A stretch of DNA of 64,000 bases. It comes from AP-15 sp963797115. GTDB lineage: Bacteria > Pseudomonadota > Alphaproteobacteria > ATCC43930 > CGMCC-115725. Shown in pieces: positions 20,801 to 28,779 of this stretch. Under the pieces are notes generated by a model. The model did not search any database. It had not been told where the DNA came from and saw nothing but the letters and a program-made list of their open reading frames with translations. The translations under genes were made by a program, and so were the position numbers. The stretch is taken from positions 1,488,001 through 1,552,000 of the forward strand of contig CAWCOH010000001.1 of assembly GCA_963797115.1 (NCBI GenBank), read 5' to 3'. Positions within the stretch are counted from its first letter, which is position 1. Each line of letters opens with the position of its first letter.

Positions 20801-22697
20801 CGCGACGAACGAGCTGACCGTAATCGGCGTCGGCGACATGTCGGGCGACGTATTCGGCAACGGCATGCTGATGTCGTGTCGTTTGCGGCTGCTTGGCGCG
20901 TTTAACCACTTCCACGTCTTTGTCGATCCCGACCCCGATCCCGAGCGGAGTTTTGGCGAGCGGCAGCGCCTGTTCAGCCTGCCGCGTTCGAGCTGGGGAG
21001 ATTACGACCCCGCGCTGATCTCGGCTGGCGGGGGCGTGTTCGAGCGCAGTGCCAAGTCGATCCCGATCAACCCCGAGATAAGGCGGGCCTTCGACATCCA
21101 GGAGGATCGCCTGACCCCGGCCGAGCTGATCTGCCGAATGTTGGCCGCACCCGTCGATTTGTTGTGGTTTGGCGGGATCGGGACTTTTGTAAAGGCGCCG
21201 GATGAAAGCCATGCGCAGGTCGGCGACCGCGCCAACGACGCGGTGCGCATCGATGGGGACAAGGTCCGCGCCAGGGTTGTCGGGGAGGGCGCCAACCTCG
21301 CGGTGACGCAGCGCGGGCGGGTCGCCTATGCGCTCGCCGGTGGTCGTATCGACACTGATGCGATCGACAATTCCGCCGGGGTCGATCTCTCGGACCACGA
21401 GGTCAACATCAAGATCTTGCTCGGCCACGCGATCGCTTCGGGTGGGCTTACAGCAGCCGAGCGCGGGCCACTGCTCGCCGCGATGGCCGATGACGTCGCC
21501 GCATTGGTGCTGCGCGACAATTATCTCCAGGGTGCTGCCTTGTCGGTGGCAGAGGCGCAGGGCGCCTCCGCATTCGAGCGACAGCTCCGCCTGATGCGTG
21601 ACCTCGAGCGGTCCAGTCGACTCGACCGCGCGCTCGAATTCCTGCCGGACGACGAGACACTGACGGAACGAGCGGCGCAGCGCCGCGGGTTGGTCCGACC
21701 CGAGCTCGCCGTCCTACTCGCCTACGCGAAGATGGCTCTCTACGGCGAGTTGCTGACCTCCGAGCTGCCCGACGCGCCTGAGCTGGCTGAGGACCTCGGG
21801 GGATATTTTCCGGCGGCGCTACGCGACCGGTTCAGTGCCCAAATCGCCATGCATCCGCTGCGCCGCGAGATCACCGCCACCCTCGTCACCAACGATCTCG
21901 TCAACCGGGCCGGCATACCCTTTGTCAACGAGATGCAGATGCGCACCAGCCGCGCCTCGCCTGACATTGCTCGCGCCTACTTAATCGCGCGCGAAGCATT
22001 CGAGCTGAGGACTCTCTGGGCGGAGATCGAGGCGCTCGACAACAAGGTGGCGGCTCGCGCGCAGACCGACATATTGCTCGAGATCATCGATCTGATCGAG
22101 CAGGCCGCGGCATGGCTCTTGCGCCGCCGGCGCCTTGATCTCGGCCGCGAGATCGCGAGGCTCGAGCCGAGCGTCCGGAGCCTCGCGCTTGGGCTTTCCG
22201 AATTGCTGCCGGAGCGCGATAAGACGATCGTCGCCGAGCGCACTCTGCGGCTCCAAGAAGCGGGCCTGCCTCAAGCACTCGCCGAGCGTGTCGCGGGACT
22301 GATCTTCCTCGGTTCCTCGCCCGACATTGACGAGCTCGCCAAGGGCTCGGCCCATCCGCTCGACCGTGCCGCGCGGATCTATTTTTGCGTGGGCGACCGG
22401 CTCGCGCTAGACGAGATGCGCACCGCCGCGCGCCGGCTGCCGGCTGAAACCGTCTGGCAGAAGCTCGCCGTCGATGCGACGGTCGACGATCTCTTCGCGC
22501 TGCAGGCTGATCTCGCGGCGCGCATCCTGGCGAGCGATGGCGCTGCTGGGCCGGACCCGCTCGCCGCCTGGACCGCGAGTCGGGCCACTTCGCTCGCGGC
22601 CGCCGAGGCGCTTGCTCGCGAGCTTCGCGTCGCCGTCACCCCGGATCTCGCGATGCTCGTCGTCGCCACCCGCCAGTTGCGACAGACGCTGGGCTGA
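17850..22697 (+). CDS. gdhB: NAD-specific glutamate dehydrogenase, large type
   Basis: This enzyme of about 1,615 residues oxidises glutamate to 2-oxoglutarate and ammonia with NAD. It belongs to the very large 180-kDa class found in alpha- and gammaproteobacteria. The N-terminal regulatory part includes ACT-like segments (PHTIVEIVNDDMPFLVNSVSLAI). The catalytic core has the EGVHMRAGKVARGGIRWSDRKEDFRTEILGLMKAQTVKNAVIVPVGSKGGFV region with the substrate lysines, followed by the Rossmann-type segments VGDMSGDVFGNGML and RVVGEGANLAVTQRGR. I chose the ATG at 17850 (MTADQIAS) because of the GGAGGCGGT just upstream; the frame opens further up at 17667. It converges on the PhoX gene with a 28-bp gap. 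Confidence 0.96.
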   Translation: MTADQIASTNAGSGSTIRAKQPSRLERAAALAAEMVDEFQRAEAAHLIEAFYEHVPPADIVGRNPRDLWGAVLSLWRFSERRRPGQAKIRLHNPDPLADGWSSPHTIVEIVNDDMPFLVNSVSLAINRSGRVVHLVIHPIITVARDPQGRLLKVRDSHAPGHRKSWMHVEITHMSDRDELTRLAQTLSGVLADVRVAVEDWLPMRERLKELLDELSRPPLPPVPPTELAEVEDFLRWLDDDNFTFLGYREYLFDSAAEPAFRPLGILRDEAHPVFGGLRDLSTLPLDVQNFVRRQELLVITKSNRSATVHRTAPMDAIGLRRFAASGEVIGIHLFLGLFTSLAYSRSPHSIPLLRLKVRHILDRSRLAPASHDGKALLHILDTLPRDELLQTDEDQLFETVIRVLNLGERQRIALFVRRDPLERFVSCLVYVPRERYGTALRERFAAILVEAFAGELSTFYTHLDNSPLARIQFIIRTTRGKVPSVDDAALEKRLAEAGRSWWDRLEEAATAALGEEEAHARLRRVSSLPIGYQSRTDAAQAVADLRRIDAMLAGSPLEVSLHSQSEGEVPGLRIYRARDPVVLSDVLPILENLGLRVVAEEPYCIQHADDVAVWIHEFRLAGVALLTTVSAAIAARFEEAVVAVWTGRVESDGFNRLVLAAGLSARQISVLRLYAKFLRQIGTAFSQAYMEDALSGHPEIARRLLQLFEIRFDPDRGGNRSLSTMAEIQAIDHAIDAVETLDEDQILRGFLTLILRTVRTNYYQRQPSGDTKPYLAVKLASSEINLMPQPRPLFEIYVYSPRVEGVHMRAGKVARGGIRWSDRKEDFRTEILGLMKAQTVKNAVIVPVGSKGGFVVKQPPVSADKLGAEGIACYQTLTRGLLDLTDNIAAEISADPSTGHRILPPPRVVRYDGDDPYLVVAADKGTATFSDFANAIAEEYGFWLGDAFASGGSAGYDHKAMGITARGAWELVERHFREIGRDIATNELTVIGVGDMSGDVFGNGMLMSCRLRLLGAFNHFHVFVDPDPDPERSFGERQRLFSLPRSSWGDYDPALISAGGGVFERSAKSIPINPEIRRAFDIQEDRLTPAELICRMLAAPVDLLWFGGIGTFVKAPDESHAQVGDRANDAVRIDGDKVRARVVGEGANLAVTQRGRVAYALAGGRIDTDAIDNSAGVDLSDHEVNIKILLGHAIASGGLTAAERGPLLAAMADDVAALVLRDNYLQGAALSVAEAQGASAFERQLRLMRDLERSSRLDRALEFLPDDETLTERAAQRRGLVRPELAVLLAYAKMALYGELLTSELPDAPELAEDLGGYFPAALRDRFSAQIAMHPLRREITATLVTNDLVNRAGIPFVNEMQMRTSRASPDIARAYLIAREAFELRTLWAEIEALDNKVAARAQTDILLEIIDLIEQAAAWLLRRRRLDLGREIARLEPSVRSLALGLSELLPERDKTIVAERTLRLQEAGLPQALAERVAGLIFLGSSPDIDELAKGSAHPLDRAARIYFCVGDRLALDEMRTAARRLPAETVWQKLAVDATVDDLFALQADLAARILASDGAAGPDPLAAWTASRATSLAAAEALARELRVAVTPDLAMLVVATRQLRQTLG

Positions 22698-22725
22698 GGC
22701 GCGGCGGCGAACGGCAACGCTCGGC

Positions 22726-24780
22726 TTATTTGCCGATCCGTGCGCCGTCGCGGTGCAGGACGGTAACCACGCTCGGACGCGGGATCGGGTCGCCATCCGG
22801 CCAGGTGCTGGTCTCGTCGGGGATGCCGCCGTCCTCGCCCGGGTGCTGGATTGAACAGAACAATGTACGGTCGCCTTCGTCGAATTCAGGTCCGCACAAC
22901 TCCGCGCCCTTGGGGCCGCTCAGGAACTGACGAAGAAAGCCTCGCTCCGGACCCGCGGTCGGAACGGCGTGGATGGCGTCGTCGGGCTGTCCGATATCGG
23001 CGTTTGACGGCTGTCCGTCCGTCGCGATCCACAGATTGCCCCTGCGGTCGAAGGCGATGTTGTCCGGCGCTGCAACCTTCCCGAGCTTGGCGGCATCACC
23101 GTAGCCCGCGAAGTAGGTGGCGTTCGAAGCAAGAGGGGGAACGATCGCTGCGGGGTCGGTCAGGAGCTCCTTCATAGGATCGCCGCACAGGATGAAAACA
23201 TCCCAGCGAAATATGGTCGCGGCGTGATCGGCTTGATGTTCCTCGATCTCCAGGATGTGGCCGTTGGGATTGGGAGCGCGGGGGTTGGCTTCGTCGGCCC
23301 GAGCTTCCGTGCGTGCGGTATTGTTGGTCAGCACGACATACACCTTGCCGCTCACCGGGTTTGTCTCGATGTCTTCGGGCCGATCCATCGCCGTCGCACC
23401 CAGCGCATCCGCGGCAAGGCGCGTCTTGATCAGAATTTCCCCTTGGCTGGAAAACTGGCCGGCGAGCGTCGGGTTGCTGATCGTCAGCGGCAGCCACTCG
23501 CCGGTGCCGTCGTCGTAGAACTTCGCGACGTATAATGTGCCGTGTTCCAAGATATCGTGGTTGGCTTCGTCTCGCCGCTCGTTGACCCTGCCCCGCGAGA
23601 CGAACTTGTAGACATAATCGAATTGCTGGTCGTCACCGGTATAGACAACGGCATGCCCCGACTTGGACACCACCACGGTCGCTGCCTCGTGCTTCAGGCG
23701 GCCCAAAGCGGTGTGTTTGCGCGGCTGGAAGTCCGGATTGTAGGGGTCGATTTCGACAACCCAGCCAAACCGGAATGGTTCGTTCGGCTCCTTCGCCAGA
23801 TCGAACCGATCGTAGAACTTCTCCCAAAGACGGGACGAGGCTTCGCTGGTCAGACCGTATCGCGTGTGCGCGGCCTTGATGTCGGCATCGGCGACCAGAC
23901 TGTTGTTGGCAAAGTATTGGTTGAAGTTTTCCTCGCAAGTCAGCGACGTGCCCCACGGGGTCTTTCCGCCGGAGCAATTGTTCAGCATGCCAAGAACAGT
24001 TCTGCCCCGCGTGTCCGCCGATGTCCGCATAAGCCGATGACCAGCCGCCGGCCCGGTAATCGCGATTGGCGTTTCGCCGGTAATGCGTCGGTTGTATCGC
24101 GAATTCGTCTTGTATTTCCAGCCCTCCTTTTTCAGCACGATCTCGACGACCGAGCCGCCATGCGCGGCCAGCTCAATGTCAGCGATCTGTTTACTGCTAC
24201 CGGCGACATAGCCGGGAATCATGTCTCCGCCGGTCGTGTATTCGTGATTTACACACAAGAGTGCCCGCTTCTTTTCATCATGTTTGTCATGATCATGATG
24301 GTCGTCATCATCGTCGTGCTTGTCACCGAGGGGAAAATAACCGATGAAGTCACAATTGTACCCGAACTGTAGACGCTGCGCCGTTGCGGTCTGATTATAC
24401 GGATCGAATTCGGGCGCGTTTCGGAACAACGGGTCGCCCCAGCAAATCAGCACGTTGGCGTCGTAGTCCTCCGGTACGATTACCTGATCGGCAGTCGACG
24501 GGCTAAGCGGCTCGAAAGTGAGCGTGCTCCCCAAATTCGCCTTCGCTTCAGACGTGGCCAGCAACGCCCGGGAAGCCGCGATCGCCGGCACCAAGGCCGC
24601 CGCGCCTTTCAGAAATGTGCGCCGTTCGAGGTACCGCGCCATAACGCTGCCAAATTTCTCATTCTGCGGTGCTCGCCCCGGTTCGCTCGCTATCAAGCCC
24701 GGTCGCGCGATTTCGCGATCGCCATCGTCGATCCGCAATAGCTCTCGACGGCTTTTTGTCTGCGAGTCGTGACGTTGCAT
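22726..24780 (-). CDS. PhoX-family secreted phosphatase (DUF839), Tat substrate
   Basis: A 684-residue protein with a twin-arginine export signal (LERRTFLKGAAALVPAIAASRALLA, about residues 51-75), as in PhoX alkaline phosphatases that use Ca and Fe and export folded. Family blocks include RLQFGYNCDFIGYFPL, LLCVNHEYTTGGDMIPGY, GKTPWGTSLTCEENFNQYF, RFGWVVEIDPYNP, NPVSGKVYVVLTNNT and the C-terminal LFCSIQHPGEDGG. PhoX proteins release phosphate from organic phosphoesters in the periplasm. The far upstream ATG is preferred because PhoX proteins normally have about 40 residues before the Tat motif. Residues 154-171 are an unusual His/Asp-rich insert. No phosphate-regulon genes are nearby. Confidence 0.9.
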   Translation of the reverse strand: MQRHDSQTKSRRELLRIDDGDREIARPGLIASEPGRAPQNEKFGSVMARYLERRTFLKGAAALVPAIAASRALLATSEAKANLGSTLTFEPLSPSTADQVIVPEDYDANVLICWGDPLFRNAPEFDPYNQTATAQRLQFGYNCDFIGYFPLGDKHDDDDDHHDHDKHDEKKRALLCVNHEYTTGGDMIPGYVAGSSKQIADIELAAHGGSVVEIVLKKEGWKYKTNSRYNRRITGETPIAITGPAAGHRLMRTSADTRGRTVLGMLNNCSGGKTPWGTSLTCEENFNQYFANNSLVADADIKAAHTRYGLTSEASSRLWEKFYDRFDLAKEPNEPFRFGWVVEIDPYNPDFQPRKHTALGRLKHEAATVVVSKSGHAVVYTGDDQQFDYVYKFVSRGRVNERRDEANHDILEHGTLYVAKFYDDGTGEWLPLTISNPTLAGQFSSQGEILIKTRLAADALGATAMDRPEDIETNPVSGKVYVVLTNNTARTEARADEANPRAPNPNGHILEIEEHQADHAATIFRWDVFILCGDPMKELLTDPAAIVPPLASNATYFAGYGDAAKLGKVAAPDNIAFDRRGNLWIATDGQPSNADIGQPDDAIHAVPTAGPERGFLRQFLSGPKGAELCGPEFDEGDRTLFCSIQHPGEDGGIPDETSTWPDGDPIPRPSVVTVLHRDGARIGK

Positions 24781-24887
24781 GGTCCCCTCCGGCAGTGGCG
24801 CGTTGCGATGCGGAGGGGACTACCGGCGCGTTACATGAACATGACGAATCGATTAAGATATAACGTGCACCGCCGCATCGAGCCGGG

Positions 24888-26828
24888 TCATGGTGCGCGG
24901 TTCATCCGGTTATCGACTAGCTCGTCGACGACGGTCGGATCGGCGAGGGTCGTTACGTCGCCGAGGGCGTCGTGCTCGTTGGCGGCGATCTTGCGCAGAA
25001 TACGCCGCATAATCTTGCCGGAGCGGGTCTTCGGCAGACCGGGCGCCCATTGCAGCACGTCGGGAGCGGCGATCGGGCTGATCTCCTGTCGCACCCAGTC
25101 GACAAGCTCACGTTTGAGCTCTTCGCTCGGCTCCTCCTCGATCCGCAACGTGACATAAGCGTAAATGCCTTGCCCCTTGAGGTCGTGCGGAAAACCGACG
25201 ACGGCAGCTTCGGCCACTTTCGGATGGGCGACGAGCGCGCTCTCGATCTCCGCTGTGCCGAGCCGGTGACCGGCGACGTTGATCACGTCGTCGACCCGGC
25301 CGGTCAGCCAATAGAACCCGTCCTCGTCGCGACGCGCACCGTCCCCGGTGAAGTAGAGTCCGGGAAAGGTCGCGAAATAGGTCGCCACGAAACGATCGTG
25401 GTCGCCGAAGACCGTGCGCATTTGCCCGGGCCAGGAGCAGGCGAGGCAGAGGTTGCCTTCGCCCGGGCCCTCGACCAGCTTCCCGTCATTGCCGACGATG
25501 ACCGGCTCCACGCCAAAGAAGGGCCGCGTCGCGGATCCCGGCTTCAGCGGTGTCGCACCCGGAATCGGCGTAATCAGGATCCCGCCGGTCTCGGTCTGCC
25601 ACCAAGTATCGACGACGGGACAGCGCTGCTCCCCGACATGATCGTAATACCACAGCCACACGTCGGGGTTGATCGGCTCGCCGACGGTGCCGAGGAGTCG
25701 CAGCGAGCTTCGGCTGGTGCGCCGGATCCACTCCTCGCCTTCACGCATCAGCGCCCGGATTGCTGTCGGTGCCGTGTAGAAGATTCGTACATCGTGCTTG
25801 TCGACGACCTGCCAAAACCGCGAGGGGTCGGGGTAGTTCGGCACGCCCTCGAAAATCAGGGTCGTTGCGCCGTTGGCGAGCGGCCCGTAGACGATATAGC
25901 TGTGCCCGGTTACCCAGCCGACATCGGCGGTGCACCAGTAGACCTCGCCGTCACGGTAGTCGAAGACGTATTCGTGGGTCATCGAGGTGTAGACGAGATA
26001 GCCGCCGGTGGTGTGCAATACCCCCTTTGGCTGCCCGGTCGAGCCCGAGGTGTAGAGAATAAATAGCGGGTCTTCAGCCGACATCTCCTCGGGTGGGCAA
26101 TCGGCCGAGGCCGCGGCGCAGGCCTCGTGATACCAGGTGTCGCGGCCTTCGACCCAGTCGATCGCACCGCCGGTGTGGCGGACGACGATGACCTCGCGCA
26201 CCTCGGGGCACTGGCGTAGGGCATTGTCGGCATTGCGCTTGAGTGGGACCGTCCGGCCGCCGCGCCGACCCTCGTCGGCGGTGATCAGCACGGTCGAGCG
26301 GCAATCGCGAATGCGGCCGGCGAGGCTGTCGGGAGAGAAGCCGCCGAAGACAACGGAGTGGATGGCACCAATCCGGGCGCAGGCGAGCGTCGCCACCGCG
26401 ATTTCGGGGATCATCGGCAAGTAAATCGTGACGCGATCGCCCTTTTTGACGCCGCGCGCCTTCAGCACATTGGCAAGCCGGCAAACCGCCTCGTGCAATT
26501 CGCGATAGGTGACGCGGCGATCGTCACCCGGATCGTCACCCTCCCACAGGATTGCGGTTTGCTCGGCGCGCCGCGGCAGGTGGCGGTCGATGCAGTTGTA
26601 GGAGGCGTTGAGCGTTCCGTCCTCGAACCAGGCGATCCGGACATCACCCTCGAACGAGGCGTTTTTCACTTTGGTGAACGGCTTGATCCAATCGATGCGC
26701 TTGCCGTGCTCGCCCCAAAAGCGGTCGGGATCAGCAAGCAATTCCCGGTAAAGCCGGCGGTAGGCGCTCTCGTCGATTTTGCCGATCTGCGGATGCGCCG
26801 AGATCGGGATCACGGTCCGGCTTGACAT
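24888..26828 (-). CDS. acs: Acetyl-CoA synthetase
   Basis: Acs activates acetate to acetyl-CoA through acetyl-AMP. The 646-residue product from the ATG at 26828 (MSSRTVIPISA) is normal in length. Motifs are the adenylate-forming P-loop YTSGSTGQPKGVLHTTGGYL, the WWQTETGG core, YFTGDGARRDEDGFYWLTGRVDDVINVAGHRL, and the C-terminal PKTRSGKIMRR whose lysine is the site of regulatory acetylation in the family. A GAGGAGGAA lies 9 bases before the chosen start. The LuxR-type gene lies 111 bp upstream on the same strand and may regulate it. Confidence 0.97.
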   Translation of the reverse strand: MSSRTVIPISAHPQIGKIDESAYRRLYRELLADPDRFWGEHGKRIDWIKPFTKVKNASFEGDVRIAWFEDGTLNASYNCIDRHLPRRAEQTAILWEGDDPGDDRRVTYRELHEAVCRLANVLKARGVKKGDRVTIYLPMIPEIAVATLACARIGAIHSVVFGGFSPDSLAGRIRDCRSTVLITADEGRRGGRTVPLKRNADNALRQCPEVREVIVVRHTGGAIDWVEGRDTWYHEACAAASADCPPEEMSAEDPLFILYTSGSTGQPKGVLHTTGGYLVYTSMTHEYVFDYRDGEVYWCTADVGWVTGHSYIVYGPLANGATTLIFEGVPNYPDPSRFWQVVDKHDVRIFYTAPTAIRALMREGEEWIRRTSRSSLRLLGTVGEPINPDVWLWYYDHVGEQRCPVVDTWWQTETGGILITPIPGATPLKPGSATRPFFGVEPVIVGNDGKLVEGPGEGNLCLACSWPGQMRTVFGDHDRFVATYFATFPGLYFTGDGARRDEDGFYWLTGRVDDVINVAGHRLGTAEIESALVAHPKVAEAAVVGFPHDLKGQGIYAYVTLRIEEEPSEELKRELVDWVRQEISPIAAPDVLQWAPGLPKTRSGKIMRRILRKIAANEHDALGDVTTLADPTVVDELVDNRMNRAP

Positions 26829-26939
26829 GGCGGCGGTTCCTCCTCGGCTGGCGACGTTGACCCGTGCCGCGCACGGTGCCACCGAAGATTATTCCGCCCT
26901 AGAAAGACCTTACAATACCCCTTCGGGCGGCTTTCGGCA

Positions 26940-27662
26940 TCAATGGCGGGGCGACGCCCAGTTTGCGCGGGTCGCCATCAGCGCCGCTTGCGTCCGGTTC
27001 GCCACACGCAAGCGCTTGATGATCTGCTTGACGTGCGCCTTCACCGTGCTCTCGGTCATATGCAAGGCGTCGGCAATCAGCCTGTTCGACTTGCCCTCGG
27101 AGATTAATCCGAGAACGTCCCGTTGCCGCCGGGTCAGCTCGGGCCAAGGCGTCGGCCGCTCGCGCTCGACCGGGCCCGACAACATCGGCTCGGACAACGC
27201 CAACGGCACATAAGTCCCGCCGGTGCGTATGCGCTCCAGAGCGCCCATCAAAATCTTGAGACCGAGACTCGTCGGCAGAAAGCCGCGCGCGCCGGAGCGC
27301 AAGATGGCACGCGCGCCTTCAGCGTCGTCGCATTCTGCAGCAACGAGGATCGGAGTTTCCGGCGCCGCCGCCGTGAGCAAAGCGATCTCGGCGAGGTCGA
27401 GATGTGCGCTCGTCGATGCGCCGAGCAGGATCACCTCGAAACCCGCCCCGTGCCGAACGAGCTGGGCAAGCTCGGCGGCATCCGAGAAATCGGTCACATG
27501 CCAACGGCGAGGTTGCTGGGCGAGAGCCAGCTTGAGGCATTCGCGGCGCAGCGGACTCTGATCGACGATGGCGAGGTGGCGCCGGATCGGGTCGATAAGC
27601 CTGCCGGTTGCGCCGTGCGAAAAGCTCGCCTCGGCTTCGCGGAAATCAAAGACCCTGTCCAA
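26940..27662 (-). CDS. LuxR/NarL-type regulator with degenerate receiver
   Basis: A 240-residue protein. The C-terminal LuxR helix-turn-helix is intact (LTRRQRDVLGLISEGKSNRLIADALHMTESTVKAHVKQIIKRLRV). The N-terminal half has a receiver fold (HLAIVDQSPLRRECLKLAL through FEVILLGASTS to RSGARGFLPTSLGLKILMGALERI) but has lost its phosphorylation chemistry. The Asp after the third strand is Gly (VILLG), the conserved Thr is Val (PILVAA), and the conserved Lys is Thr (GFLPTS). It probably works without phosphorylation. It is just upstream of acs, so control of acetate use is a reasonable inference. Confidence 0.88.
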   Translation of the reverse strand: MDRVFDFREAEASFSHGATGRLIDPIRRHLAIVDQSPLRRECLKLALAQQPRRWHVTDFSDAAELAQLVRHGAGFEVILLGASTSAHLDLAEIALLTAAAPETPILVAAECDDAEGARAILRSGARGFLPTSLGLKILMGALERIRTGGTYVPLALSEPMLSGPVERERPTPWPELTRRQRDVLGLISEGKSNRLIADALHMTESTVKAHVKQIIKRLRVANRTQAALMATRANWASPRH

Positions 27663-27779
27663 GTCGCGCCCCCTCCAACCGGCAACTCCCGATGCCCGAG
27701 GATGGGGCCCGCACGCCGCGAGTAGGGTAACTTTTTGTAATTCCTTGTAACGAAGATCATAATCGTCAAAAAAGCGTCC

Positions 27780-28193
27780 TCAGCCCGGAATTCCTGCCAT
27801 TCGGCAAATCACATTCCATTCGCTTTCGCTGACAGGACAGACCGAGAGCCGAGACTGTCGCAGCAGCGATAAGTTGGAGAGCTCGGGGTTCGCGCGCATG
27901 GCCGGCAACCCGACCTTGACCGCGACGGGCATCACCGCTTTGACGTCTACCATGCCGAGCTTGCCGCTCTGGTCACTAGGGTCCGGGTAGAAATCTTTGA
28001 CGACCTCGGCGACCCCGACGATCTCCTTGCCCTCGTTCGAATGATAGAAGAATGCCCGGTCACCGGGCTTCATCGCCCGCAGATTATTCAACGCCTGGGC
28101 GTTGCGGACGCCGTTCCAGTGGGTACGGCCATCGGCGACCAGCTGATCCCACGAATAGCTCGACGGCTCCGATTTCACGAGCCAGTAGGCCAT
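27780..28193 (-). CDS. EVE domain protein
   Basis: A 137-residue single-domain EVE (PUA-like) protein, the fold that binds modified bases in DNA or RNA. The family pattern is complete: MAYWLVKSEPSSYSWDQLV, HWNGVRNAQALNNLRAMKPGDRAFFYHSNEGKEIVGVAEVVKDFYPDP, and KPxxL-like ending LSLLRQSRLSVCPVSESEWNVI. It is the last gene of a four-gene minus-strand unit with tesA, FIST and thpR, 16 bp after thpR. EVE proteins of this compact type are common housekeeping genes of alphaproteobacteria; a role in RNA quality is possible but unproven. Confidence 0.92.
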   Translation of the reverse strand: MAYWLVKSEPSSYSWDQLVADGRTHWNGVRNAQALNNLRAMKPGDRAFFYHSNEGKEIVGVAEVVKDFYPDPSDQSGKLGMVDVKAVMPVAVKVGLPAMRANPELSNLSLLRQSRLSVCPVSESEWNVICRMAGIPG

Positions 28194-28209
28194 CTCATCT
28201 CTTCCTGTC

Positions 28210-28749
28210 TCAGTGGAGCAACGGGTAGTCTGCCTGGTCTTCGTAGACCGATCCCGCCTTCGTCGGAAAGCTCGCGATCAGGCTAAAACTTTCGACCGCC
28301 AACGGGTCGGCCCGGAACTGGGCATGCGCAGCGAGAAAGCCGGCGAGCTTGTCGAGCGCTGGCTTATGGAGCCGCGCCAGGGTTACGTGAGGCGAGAATT
28401 TGCGCGGTTCTGGCGCCAGCCCGACGCGAACCAACGCCTGCTCGACCTTGTCGCGCAACGCTCCCAGCTCGGGACAACGCTCGACCCCGACCCAAAGGCT
28501 CCGCGGCTTGTCTCCGCCGCCGAAAACACCGGTACCGGCCAGCTGCAGGGTGAAGCGGCGCGCCCGCAGTCGAGCCAATGCCTCGTCGATATCGGCGGCG
28601 ACATCCTCCGCGGTCTCCCCGATGAAGCGCAAGGTCAGATGGAAATTGCCGGGATCCACCCATCTTGCCCCGTCGACCCCGGAACATAGTGACGACAACC
28701 GCAGCTTGAGTTCCGGTGGAAAGCCGATCCCGACGAAAAGCCGCAACAT
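28210..28749 (-). CDS. thpR: RNA 2',3'-cyclic phosphodiesterase (2H family)
   Basis: A 179-residue 2H phosphoesterase (LigT/ThpR type). Both catalytic HxTx motifs are present: H37-L-T-L in NFHLTLRFIGE and H121-V-T-L in FSPHVTLARL. The start MLRLFVGIGFPPEL is typical. These enzymes open terminal 2',3'-cyclic phosphates of RNA and were first described as tRNA 2'-5' ligases. It lies between the FIST gene (30 bp upstream) and the EVE gene (16 bp downstream) on the same strand, so RNA processing may be a shared theme with EVE. Confidence 0.95.
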   Translation of the reverse strand: MLRLFVGIGFPPELKLRLSSLCSGVDGARWVDPGNFHLTLRFIGETAEDVAADIDEALARLRARRFTLQLAGTGVFGGGDKPRSLWVGVERCPELGALRDKVEQALVRVGLAPEPRKFSPHVTLARLHKPALDKLAGFLAAHAQFRADPLAVESFSLIASFPTKAGSVYEDQADYPLLH

Positions 28750-28779
28750 CGCCTACCCGATCCGCCCGCCTGCGGGCAA

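Noticed and set aside
20115..21428. Minus-strand open frame inside the glutamate dehydrogenase gene
   Set aside because: It lies opposite the conserved catalytic core and has no protein-family features.
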